Assembly: GCA_017577895.1 (NCBI GenBank)
Contig: PKQY01000037.1
Location: 1 to 19,009 of the forward strand
Origin: Bacillota bacterium
Lineage (GTDB): Bacteria; Bacillota; Bacilli; ZCTH02-B2
Length of the DNA stretch: 19,009 nucleotides
Reading direction: 5' to 3'
Shown piece after piece: positions 7,798 to 14,124 of the stretch. How positions within the stretch are numbered: the stretch's first letter is position 1; every line of letters begins with the position of its first letter. Both the position numbers and the translations under genes were made by a program. Under the pieces are notes generated by a model. That model was not told the DNA's origin. It did no database searches and saw only the letters and a list, made by a program, of their open reading frames with translations.

Positions 7798-8415
7798 ATG
7801 AAGATCATCAGCCGGCCGCTGGGCATGTGGCAGACGAACTTTTATGTGTTGGCCAATGAAAAAACGCAAGAAGCCGTCGTCATCGATCCGGGCTACGGCG
7901 AAGCAGAAATTGCCCGATTGATTGAACCGTATCACGTGAAGGCGATCTTGCTCACCCACGCCCATTTGGACCACATCGGCGGACTGGCCCGGACCAAGGA
8001 ACTCACCGGGGCCCCGATTTACATTCACGAGTCGGTGCAACACTGGTTGACCGATCCGACGTTGAACATGTCGGCGGCCTTCGAAAAGCCGATTGACGGC
8101 CCGCCGGCCGATGAATTGTTGCGGGATGGCCAGCGGTTGACGTTGGCCGGATTTGACATCGAGGTCCGGCATACGCCGGGACATACGCCGGGGTGTGTGT
8201 CCTTTGTGTTGGACGGCGTCGTCTTCGCCGGCGACACGTTGTTCCAAGGTTCCATCGGCCGCACCGATTTTCCCGGCGGCGACTTTGACCAATTGGCCCG
8301 TTCCATTCGGGAAAAACTGTACACGTTGCCCGATGAAACGAAGGTGTATCCCGGGCACGGTCCGGCCACGACCATCGGCGAAGAAAAGCGGTATAACCCG
8401 TTCGTGCGCGCCTGA
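7798..8415 (+). CDS. Metallo-beta-lactamase-fold hydrolase (glyoxalase II-like, YqgX-like)
   Basis: Predicted cytosolic metal-dependent hydrolase, probably a thioesterase-like enzyme of the small glyoxalase II subgroup. The metal-binding motif THAHLDH places His54, His56, Asp58 and His59. Further ligands are His129 (HTPGHTPG), Asp146 (FAGDTLF) and His187 (YPGHGP). The full ligand set is present, so the enzyme should be active. The start at 7798 (205 aa) is preferred over the in-frame ATG at 7792, because AGGAGGG at 7785-7791 would directly abut the earlier codon but is 6 nt from the later one. The length fits the YqgX-type family. The physiological substrate is not known from sequence; it is divergent from an exporter, without a clear functional link. 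Confidence 0.88.
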   Translation: MKIISRPLGMWQTNFYVLANEKTQEAVVIDPGYGEAEIARLIEPYHVKAILLTHAHLDHIGGLARTKELTGAPIYIHESVQHWLTDPTLNMSAAFEKPIDGPPADELLRDGQRLTLAGFDIEVRHTPGHTPGCVSFVLDGVVFAGDTLFQGSIGRTDFPGGDFDQLARSIREKLYTLPDETKVYPGHGPATTIGEEKRYNPFVRA

Positions 8416-8453
8416 ATGCATACATTTTCGTCATGGCACCATCCTAATGCATA
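8415..8453 (+). repeat. Paired AATGCATA direct repeat after the hydrolase gene
   Basis: AATGCATA occurs at 8415-8422 and 8446-8453, 31 bp apart (about three helical turns), each containing the palindrome ATGCAT. They lie in the 130-nt gap before the gene at 8546. This could be an operator pair or chance; no convincing promoter is seen in the gap. Confidence 0.3.
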
Positions 8454-8545
8454 TGCCTTGACTGATGTCCGCTGCCGGAGGACGGTCATCCGTGTTGGCG
8501 CGGTGGCGACAACTTCGGCGGCGATAAATGTTGGGGGTGCCAAGC

Positions 8546-8926
8546 ATGCAGCTGAAACCGGACCAACGCAGCATTTTGGCTGCTTTTACCGACATGAAAC
8601 ACGCGGAAAAAGCGGCGGCAGAGCTGAAGGAAAACGGCTTTGAGATGGTCCAAGTCGATGAACTGCAGCAAGAACCCGGCGAACCGACCGATGCGTTCCA
8701 CTACGTTATTTCCGGCGACGTTCCCGGTTTGGCCAACGTGGTGCTGGGGACGTCGTTGAGCAGTCGGGATGCGGCCGTACTGAAGGCGGCCGATCCGGCG
8801 GCCAGCGGCATGGCCGATGGCAGCCGCCAGCCGTTGACCGGTCAAGTGTTGTTGACCGTCGTCATGGATAAAAAAGACGAATCCAAGGCCGAGGCCATCA
8901 TCCGCAAACACGGCGGCACCTTTTAA
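8546..8926 (+). CDS. Small cytosolic protein of unknown function
   Basis: Not recognised with certainty. The 126-aa product has no signal peptide or membrane segment. Two beta-alpha-beta-like halves can be read: ILAAFTDMKHAEKAAAELKE followed by a strand near residues 38-44, and a C-terminal strand QVLLTVVMD, a helix and the ending HGGTF. This recalls the ferredoxin-like halves of the small Bacillus general-stress (YflT-type) proteins, but the similarity is only by eye. The start at 8546 is chosen because GGGGGTG (8533-8539) lies 6 nt upstream; in-frame starts at 8528, 8531 and 8537 overlap that site. It may be co-transcribed with the hydrolase gene, since no terminator separates them, and it ends in its own terminator. 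Confidence 0.8.
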   Translation: MQLKPDQRSILAAFTDMKHAEKAAAELKENGFEMVQVDELQQEPGEPTDAFHYVISGDVPGLANVVLGTSLSSRDAAVLKAADPAASGMADGSRQPLTGQVLLTVVMDKKDESKAEAIIRKHGGTF

Positions 8927-8952
8927 GCAGAGAAGGTGTGCTTTGTGCTGCG

Positions 8953-8983
8953 ACTTCCTTCCCGTTGCGGAGGGAAGTTTTTT
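8953..8983 (+). terminator. Intrinsic terminator after the unknown 126-aa gene
   Basis: A 10-bp stem (8953-8962/8969-8978, ACTTCCTTCC with GGAGGGAAGT, one G-U pair) is followed by a T-run. It separates the gene from the SLC13 permease. Confidence 0.85.
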
Positions 8984-8999
8984 GTTTTTCTGGCAAAAT

Positions 9000-9008
9000 T
9001 GGTATGAT
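9000..9008 (+). promoter_or_regulatory. Possible extended -10 promoter of the SLC13 permease gene
   Basis: TGG followed by TATGAT (9003-9008) forms an extended -10 element (TGn-TATGAT) about 45 nt before the GTG start and just after a terminator. No good -35 is visible. Confidence 0.4.
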
Positions 9009-9051
9009 ATGGCTATAGATTCAGTATGTGGGAACAGGAGGACGGGTTGGG

Positions 9052-10923
9052 GTGAACGAGCAGCTTCTCGTGTTCGCGGTGTTGGTGGTGACGACCGGAC
9101 TGTTGATTTGGGGGCGCATCCGCTCGGACTTGGTGGCCATCGGCATGTTGTTGGTACTCATGCTGACCGGAATTCTCACGCCGGCGGAAGCGTTGAGCGG
9201 CTTTTCCAACTCGGTCGTGATCATGATGATCGGCTTGTTCGTGGTCGGGGCCGGCATTTTCCGGACCGGGCTGGCCGCCAAGGCCAGCCGCTTTCTGTTG
9301 CGCTGGACCGGGTCCGGTGAGACGCGATTGCTGTTCATCGTCATGTTGGCCACGACCGCCTTGGGGACGTTTTTGAGCAACACCGGCACCGTGGCGGTGT
9401 TGATGCCGGTGGTGGTCAGCATGGCCATGGCGGCGGGCATCAGCCCCGCCCGACTGTTGATGCCGATGGCCTTTGCCAGCAGTTTTGGCGGAATCTTGAC
9501 GCTGATCGGGACGCCGCCCAACTTGGTGATCAGCGAAACGCTGACCGATTTCGGCTATCCCGAATTGTCGTTGTTTTCCTTTACGCCCATCGGCATCATC
9601 GTTTGCTTGGCGGGATTTTTGTTCTTGCTTGCGTTCGGCAAACGGCTGTTGCCAAAGACGGCGCCGGAACAAAACGGCGGCAACGAAGGCCGCCGTCCGC
9701 AGGAGTTGGCGTTGGATTACCAGTTGGCCAACCGTCTGTATCGGGTGGAAGTGACGGAACGCTCCCCGCTGTTGAATCGACCGCTGGGTGACCGGATCAT
9801 TCCCGACCATTACGACGTGTTGGTGTTGGAAATTCGCCGCAAATCGTCCAGTAAAAATCCGTTCTTCAAAACGCTCAGTCACGAATGGGCCGGCCCGGAC
9901 ACGGTGATCCAAAAAAACGACGTCCTGTATTTGCAAGGGGCCTTTGATCAGGTGAAGCGGCTGGCCAACGAACTGCACTTACGCCTGTTGGATCATTTGG
10001 TGGCGGAACAAGTCAGCACGTTCAATTTGGAAAAGTTGGTGTCGCCCGACATCGGCATTGCCGAGGTGCTGTTGACGCCCCAATCGTCCCTCATCAACCG
10101 GCCGATCAAGGAATGTCAATTTCGGGAAAAGTATCGGTTGAACATTCTCGGGATTTATCGCAAGGGCGAATACATTTTGACGAACTTGAAAGATCAAGTC
10201 ATCCGTTTTGGAGATGCGCTTTTGGTGCAGGGGGCTTGGGAAGATATCGCCCGGCTGGCCAAGGAGACGACCGACGTCGTGGTGGTGGGTCAACCGTTGG
10301 AAGCAGCGGACCAGTTGCCCTTGGACAAAAAAGCGCCGCTGGCCGCCGGCATTTTGTTGTTCATGTTGGTCATGCTGACGTTAGAAGTCGTTCCGGCGGT
10401 GGTCGCCGTCATGATCGCCGCGGTGCTCATGGTGCTCTGTGGCTGTTTGCGCAGTATGGAAGAGGCGTATCGGAACATCAGTTGGGAGAGCATCGTCCTC
10501 ATCGGCGGCATGATCCCGCTGTCGACGGCGCTGGAGAAAACCGGCGCGGCCCAGGCGGTGTCGGAAGCGATGCTCGCCAGCCTCGGCTCCTGGGGACCCA
10601 TGGCGCTGTTGGCCGGCATGTATTTGCTCGTTTCCATCGTGACGCTGTTTATCAGCAATACGGCCACGGCCGTGCTGTTTGCCCCCATCGCCGCCACGAC
10701 GGCGTTGGCCATGAATCTGAGCCCGTACCCGTTTTTGTTTGCGGTTGCCATCGCCGCCAGCATGGCTTTTGCCACACCGGTGGCCACACCGACCAACATG
10801 TTGGTCATGCCGGCCGGCGGCTACCGCTTTGTCGACTTCGTCAAAGTCGGTTTGCCCTTGCAATTGTTTGTCGGCGTGGTGGTCGTGTTGGCGTTGCCGC
10901 TCATTTTTCCGTTTTCGCAATGA
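9052..10923 (+). CDS. SLC13/DASS-type permease with two internal TrkA-C domains
   Basis: Membrane transporter of the ion transporter superfamily, probably for a divalent anion (sulfate or dicarboxylate); substrate not determinable. The 623-aa protein has an N-terminal membrane half, a soluble middle and a C-terminal membrane half. The SNT motif appears once in each half (residues 109-111 in LSNTGTVAV, 535-537 in ISNTATAVLF), as expected for the inverted repeat of this family. GTPPNLVIS and ATPVATPTNMLV are the matching substrate-loop motifs. The middle carries two regulator-of-K+-conductance C-terminal (TrkA-C) domains, about residues 225-310 and 335-415. The GTG at 9052 is preferred: AGGAGG at 9036-9041 lies 10 nt upstream, whereas the earlier in-frame GTG at 9028 overlaps that site and has no ribosome binding site. 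Confidence 0.9.
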   Translation: MNEQLLVFAVLVVTTGLLIWGRIRSDLVAIGMLLVLMLTGILTPAEALSGFSNSVVIMMIGLFVVGAGIFRTGLAAKASRFLLRWTGSGETRLLFIVMLATTALGTFLSNTGTVAVLMPVVVSMAMAAGISPARLLMPMAFASSFGGILTLIGTPPNLVISETLTDFGYPELSLFSFTPIGIIVCLAGFLFLLAFGKRLLPKTAPEQNGGNEGRRPQELALDYQLANRLYRVEVTERSPLLNRPLGDRIIPDHYDVLVLEIRRKSSSKNPFFKTLSHEWAGPDTVIQKNDVLYLQGAFDQVKRLANELHLRLLDHLVAEQVSTFNLEKLVSPDIGIAEVLLTPQSSLINRPIKECQFREKYRLNILGIYRKGEYILTNLKDQVIRFGDALLVQGAWEDIARLAKETTDVVVVGQPLEAADQLPLDKKAPLAAGILLFMLVMLTLEVVPAVVAVMIAAVLMVLCGCLRSMEEAYRNISWESIVLIGGMIPLSTALEKTGAAQAVSEAMLASLGSWGPMALLAGMYLLVSIVTLFISNTATAVLFAPIAATTALAMNLSPYPFLFAVAIAASMAFATPVATPTNMLVMPAGGYRFVDFVKVGLPLQLFVGVVVVLALPLIFPFSQ

Positions 10924-10928
10924 AAAGA

Positions 10929-10957
10929 TTGTTTGATGCTGTCGCATCTTGTATAAT
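10929..10957 (+). promoter_or_regulatory. Promoter of the first cobalamin-riboswitch transcript
   Basis: TTGTTT (10929-10934), a 17-bp spacer and a perfect TATAAT (10952-10957) begin 5 nt after the permease stop codon and about 40 nt before the riboswitch. Confidence 0.8.
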
Positions 10958-10999
10958 TGGCTTAGGGCTGTCCAGCCGCATTTGACAACTGAATCGGTC

Positions 11000-11187
11000 C
11001 TTCCATGGTGCCAGTTTGGCCTCAAGCCAGACGGCTTAAAAGGGAAGTCCGGTGAAAATCCGGCGCGGTCCCGCCACTGTGACAAGGAGTGACATCGCCA
11101 CGGGTCCCACTGTTTTCCGCTCTGACGGAAAATGGGAAGGGCGCGATGTCGCGTTTGTACTTGGAGCCAGGAGACCTGCCATGGAAG
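11000..11187 (+). ncRNA. Adenosylcobalamin riboswitch 1 (upstream of pduO)
   Basis: The closing P1 stem is CTTCCATGG (11000-11008) with CCATGGAAG (11179-11187), 9 bp. Inside are the conserved core around GGGAAGTCCGGTGAAAATCC (11042-11061), continued by the GCGCGGTCCCGCCACTGTGA block (11063-11082), and the 3' B12 box AGCCAGGAGACCTGCC (11165-11180). A variable hairpin TTTTCCG/CGGAAAA (11113-11119/11126-11132) lies between. All hallmark boxes of the class are present. The ligand should be adenosylcobalamin; with the intrinsic terminator downstream, binding is expected to stop transcription before the adenosyltransferase gene. Confidence 0.97.
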
Positions 11188-11227
11188 TTGCCACCGTACT
11201 CACGAGGATGAGGAGGTGCAGCGAGCG

Positions 11228-11275
11228 ATGAGGGGACGAGTGACTTTATCGGCCTGTCCGTCATCGTTTCCGTAG
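11228..11275 (+). CDS. Possible 15-codon leader ORF inside the B12 leader
   Basis: An ATG at 11228, 9 nt after a near-perfect Shine-Dalgarno AGGAGGTG (11211-11218), opens a 15-codon frame (MRGRVTLSACPSSFP) ending at TAG 11273-11275. It lies between the riboswitch aptamer and the terminator at 11290. The start codon falls inside a predicted stem (11226-11231/11261-11266 plus 11234-11237/11256-11259). It could be a leader peptide affecting attenuation, or a chance ORF in an expression platform whose purine-rich stretch serves RNA folding. Confidence 0.3.
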   Translation: MRGRVTLSACPSSFP

Positions 11276-11289
11276 GTGTGGTAAGCACG

Positions 11290-11322
11290 GCATCTTTCCG
11301 TGGGTTCGGAAAGATGCTTTTT
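11290..11322 (+). terminator. Intrinsic terminator of B12 leader 1
   Basis: GCATCTTTCCG (11290-11300) and CGGAAAGATGC (11307-11317) form a perfect 11-bp stem followed by TTTTT. It lies between the riboswitch and the pduO ribosome binding site, so it is the expected attenuator. TTTCCG in its 5' arm is complementary to CGGAAA (11126-11131) of an aptamer hairpin. Confidence 0.94.
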
Positions 11323-11345
11323 GTTTAGAAAGGAGCGGAACTGGG

Positions 11346-11912
11346 ATGACGATCTATACCCGCCGGGGCGATGGCGGCGAGACTGCCGTGATTGGCGCCC
11401 GGCTCCCCAAAGATCACCCGAGGGTGGAGGCGTGTGGCAGCCTGGATGAAGTGAATGCTCAGGTCGGCGATGCGATGGTGCGGTTGAAGGAGCAAGACGC
11501 CGATTTGTATGCCGACATGTTGGCCTTGTTGACGGATGTGCAGCGCGATTTGTATGACTGTCTCAGCGACTTGGTGACGGTGAACCGTTTGCGCCCGTAT
11601 AAAGTCCATGCAGAACATGTGGTGCGGCTGGAACAGTGGATCGACCATTACGCTGCCCAAGCGCCTACCGCGTGTGCGTTCGTCCTTCCCGGCGGGACGG
11701 CGGCTGCCGCGGCCCTGCACCAATGCCGGACGGCCACGCGGCGGGCGGAACGGCGCATCGTGGCGTTGGCCCGGCAGGAGGAAACGAATCCCGAAGTCAT
11801 GAGATATGTCAATCGGCTGTCGGACCTGTTTTTCGTCCTGGCGCGGACCGCCAATGCCCGGGAAGGAGTGCCGGATGTGCAATTTCCGACGGACGAATGC
11901 GCCAGGGAATGA
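11346..11912 (+). CDS. pduO: PduO-type ATP:cob(I)alamin adenosyltransferase
   Basis: Transfers the adenosyl group of ATP to cob(I)alamin or other Co(I) corrinoids, making the coenzyme form that later steps and the riboswitches sense; cytosolic, normally trimeric. The 188-aa protein is full length. Family motifs are the N-terminal ATP-binding stretch YTRRGDGGETAVIG (residues 4-17), SLDEVNAQVG (32-41), RTATRRAERR (128-137, with the Arg/Glu cluster that binds ATP) and NRLSDLFFVLAR (156-167). The best B. subtilis match by family is YvqK. AAAGGAG lies 10 nt before the ATG. The gene is directly downstream of the first B12 attenuator, so expression should fall when adenosylcobalamin is plentiful. 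It is followed after 76 nt by the DUF2797 gene with no visible terminator. Confidence 0.94.
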   Translation: MTIYTRRGDGGETAVIGARLPKDHPRVEACGSLDEVNAQVGDAMVRLKEQDADLYADMLALLTDVQRDLYDCLSDLVTVNRLRPYKVHAEHVVRLEQWIDHYAAQAPTACAFVLPGGTAAAAALHQCRTATRRAERRIVALARQEETNPEVMRYVNRLSDLFFVLARTANAREGVPDVQFPTDECARE

Positions 11913-11988
11913 CTTATGTTATAGTTATCATTGAAACTGTTTTTGTTTTGGTTTTGGCTGGAACGTATTCCGAGAAGGAGGGGTCGGG

Positions 11989-12780
11989 GTGGTCCTGCAG
12001 GGCTTTCTTCGCGGGTTGAGCCATGAATGGCGGGAGACGGTCCACTATTTTTTGCACGTGGACGACCGATATGTATGGTTGAACGAGTGGCTCAACCATC
12101 GTCTGACCCTTTCCTTCCTCCATGAAAAAGCGTGCATTCATTGCGGCCGAAAGGTGAAAAAGACGTACAACAACGGGTATTGTTACCCGTGCTTTCGCGA
12201 CTTGGCGGAAAACGATCTGTGCATCGTCAAACCGCATCAATGCCATTATCATCTCGGCACGTGCCGCGATGAAGCGTGGGCGAAGGAACATTGCCTCATT
12301 CCGCACATTGTGTACTTGGCGTTGAGCAGTGACGTGAAGGTGGGCATCACGCGCAAAGGCAACTCGCTGAAACGGTGGGTCGATCAAGGGGCGATCCGGG
12401 CCATCCCCATTGCCGAGTTGCCGAACCGGAAAATGGCCGGTGAGCTGGAAGCCCACTTGAGTCAATATTTGCCCGACAAGACGAATTGGCGGAAAATGTT
12501 GGCCGGGGAGACGGCCGACGCCGACTTGCTGGCGGTTCGGGAACAGGTGTTGGAATGGGTTCCTGCGTCGTTTCGGCCGTATTTGTTGGACGACGTTCAA
12601 CTGGTGGAAATCATGTATCCTATGTTGGAGGAAGCGCGGAAACTCCAGCCACTGCAACTGGACAAAGAGCCGCACATTTCCGGACGCCTCATCGGCATCA
12701 AAGGTCAATACCTCATTTTTGAACACGGGGTGTTCCACGTGAAGAAACACGCCGGGTATAAGGTGGCTCTGGAGGCGTAG
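11989..12780 (+). CDS. DUF2797 family protein with Cys clusters and GIY-YIG-like core
   Basis: Function unknown. The 263-aa protein shows DUF2797 features. A likely zinc site is C49-x2-C52 with C65-x2-C68, and more cysteines follow at 78, 85, 92 and 102. The central block runs IVYLALSSDVKVGITR (107-122), RWVDQGA (129-135), GELEAHL (151-157) and DKTNWRKML (163-171). The order hydrophobic-Tyr strand, K-V-G-I strand, Arg, Glu, Asn resembles the GIY-YIG/T5orf172 nuclease fold, though the second Tyr of GIY-YIG is missing. This suggests nucleic-acid binding or cleavage, by inference only. The GTG start has AAGGAGG (11975-11981) 7 nt upstream. Its position between pduO and the second B12 riboswitch, with no terminator before it, suggests it is read from the B12-controlled promoter. 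Confidence 0.8.
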   Translation: MVLQGFLRGLSHEWRETVHYFLHVDDRYVWLNEWLNHRLTLSFLHEKACIHCGRKVKKTYNNGYCYPCFRDLAENDLCIVKPHQCHYHLGTCRDEAWAKEHCLIPHIVYLALSSDVKVGITRKGNSLKRWVDQGAIRAIPIAELPNRKMAGELEAHLSQYLPDKTNWRKMLAGETADADLLAVREQVLEWVPASFRPYLLDDVQLVEIMYPMLEEARKLQPLQLDKEPHISGRLIGIKGQYLIFEHGVFHVKKHAGYKVALEA

Positions 12781-12809
12781 CCGCCGCATCGAACAACTGC
12801 ATATCGGTC

Positions 12810-12974
12810 GCAAATAGGTCACCTGTGATGACAGGTGTGAAAAGGGAAGTCCGGTGAAAATCCGGCGCGGTCCCGCCACTGTGAATGGGAGAAGCCAACG
12901 TACCACTGTTTGCTTCGGCAAACGGGAAGGGTTGGGCCTTCGATGACCATGAGCCAGGAGACCTGCCTATTTGC
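12810..12974 (+). ncRNA. Adenosylcobalamin riboswitch 2 (upstream of btuF)
   Basis: P1 is GCAAATAGG (12810-12818) with CCTATTTGC (12966-12974), 9 bp. A neighbouring hairpin CACCTGT/ACAGGTG occupies 12820-12837. The conserved core at 12840-12884 is identical over 45 nt to that of riboswitch 1 (11038-11082). The B12 box AGCCAGGAGACCTGCC is at 12952-12967. The variable arm GTTTGCTTCGGCAAAC (12908-12923) is a UUCG-like capped hairpin. It controls the corrinoid uptake and nucleotide-loop genes downstream, through the terminator at 13070. Confidence 0.97.
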
Positions 12975-13069
12975 TGCTACTCCTCCTTCGCGGAAAGGAA
13001 AGGGTAGTGTGTTGGCGTGCGCATGTCGCGGCAGCTTTTTGCCCAGCGGCAAGTGCAGGTCGGTTGGTG

Positions 13070-13100
13070 CCCTGCTTCTTTTCGGGAAGCAGGGTTTTTT
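13070..13100 (+). terminator. Intrinsic terminator of B12 leader 2
   Basis: CCCTGCTTC (13070-13078) and GAAGCAGGG (13086-13094) form a 9-bp stem followed by six T's. It lies about 95 nt after the aptamer and 31 nt before btuF. The upstream segment GCAGGTC (13055-13061) can pair with its 5' arm (CCTGC, 13071-13075) or with GACCTGC (12960-12966) of the aptamer, a plausible antiterminator. Confidence 0.93.
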
Positions 13101-13131
13101 GTTGAATTTTAACGACGGGAGAGGTTGTGGC

Positions 13132-14109
13132 ATGCGTCCATTCATCATGCAAAGATTCATCCAAAGTTTTTTCGTTGTCGCACTGTTTCTTTTGTTGCTG
13201 GCGGCCTGTGCGCCGCAGGCCACGGAGCCGGAATCGTCCGGTGCCGTTCAACCGGATAGCGGTCCAGTGGCCGAATCCGGGTTTCCGGTGACGTTGACCG
13301 ATGCCAGCGGTGTGGAGCATCGGTTGGAGGAGCCGCCGCAACGACTTGTGTCGCTGGCGCCGTCGATTACCGAAAACGTGTTTGCGCTCAAGGCCGGCGA
13401 CCGGCTGGTGGGCGTGACGGACTGGGACAATTATCCGGAAGAAGTGGCGAACATCGAGCGCATCGGTGGCTTGGAGCCAAACATAGAGAAAATTTTGTCT
13501 TTGGAACCGGACTTGGTGTTGGCGCAAGCGTCGGTGAACGACAATGCTGTCCAACCGCTGCGGGATGTCGGGTTGTCCGTGCTGGTGCTGCCGGAGGCCC
13601 AATCGTTTGACGGTACGTATGCGGTGTTGCGGATGCTAGGCCAGGCGCTCGGGGCCCAAGAGCAGGCGGAAGAAGTCATCCAGCAGATGGAGGCGAAAAA
13701 GGCGGACATCGTCGCCAAGGTGGCGGATATACCCGAGACAGAGAAAGTACGGGTGTGGGTAGAAGTGAGCCCCGATCTGTACACCGCCGGGAGCGGAACG
13801 TTCATCGATGATCTGATCCGGCTGGCCGGAGGCATCAATGTGGCGGCCGAGGTGGAAGGATGGGCACAACTGTCGGAGGAGCAAGTCATCGCTGCCCAAC
13901 CGGATGTGATCATTACGACGTACGGTTACTATACCGAGGAACCGCCGGCAAAAATGATAGCATCTCGAAAAAGCTGGGCGGACATTCCGGCGGTGCGTGA
14001 CGGCCGCATCTACGATGTGGACAGTGACATCATTTCCCGGCCCGGTCCCCGCTTGGCCGAAGGGTTGCTGCAAGTAGCCGCCAGTCTGTATCCAGACCGA
14101 TTTCAATGA
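13132..14109 (+). CDS. btuF: Corrinoid ABC transporter substrate-binding lipoprotein (BtuF)
   Basis: Extracytoplasmic receptor that delivers vitamin B12 or other corrinoids to the BtuCD importer. The start at 13132 (325 aa) follows GGGAGAGG (13117-13124) by 7 nt. The frame is open back to 12910, but that part is the riboswitch and terminator and is not coding. A lipoprotein signal is clear: positive N-terminus, hydrophobic stretch 13-23 and lipobox L23-A24-A25-C26, so Cys26 should be lipidated. The mature part has the class III binding-protein pattern, with PQRLVSLAPSITENVFAL, GVTDWDNYPEEV, IEKILSLEPDLVLAQ and a C-terminal domain with PDVIITTYGYY. The family also binds siderophores, but the B12 riboswitch and cob genes decide in favour of corrinoids. 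Confidence 0.93.
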   Translation: MRPFIMQRFIQSFFVVALFLLLLAACAPQATEPESSGAVQPDSGPVAESGFPVTLTDASGVEHRLEEPPQRLVSLAPSITENVFALKAGDRLVGVTDWDNYPEEVANIERIGGLEPNIEKILSLEPDLVLAQASVNDNAVQPLRDVGLSVLVLPEAQSFDGTYAVLRMLGQALGAQEQAEEVIQQMEAKKADIVAKVADIPETEKVRVWVEVSPDLYTAGSGTFIDDLIRLAGGINVAAEVEGWAQLSEEQVIAAQPDVIITTYGYYTEEPPAKMIASRKSWADIPAVRDGRIYDVDSDIISRPGPRLAEGLLQVAASLYPDRFQ

Positions 14110-14124
14110 GGGCGGATGCGGTGA

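Noticed and set aside
12733..12762. Promoter for riboswitch 2 inside the 3' end of the DUF2797 gene (TTCCAC, 18 bp, TATAAG)
   Set aside because: The -35 match is poor and the site lies in coding sequence; kept only as a possibility in the riboswitch finding.
12910..13131. N-terminal extension of BtuF from 12910
   Set aside because: This stretch is the 3' part of the B12 riboswitch and its terminator. A signal peptide and lipobox begin properly at 13132 after a ribosome binding site.
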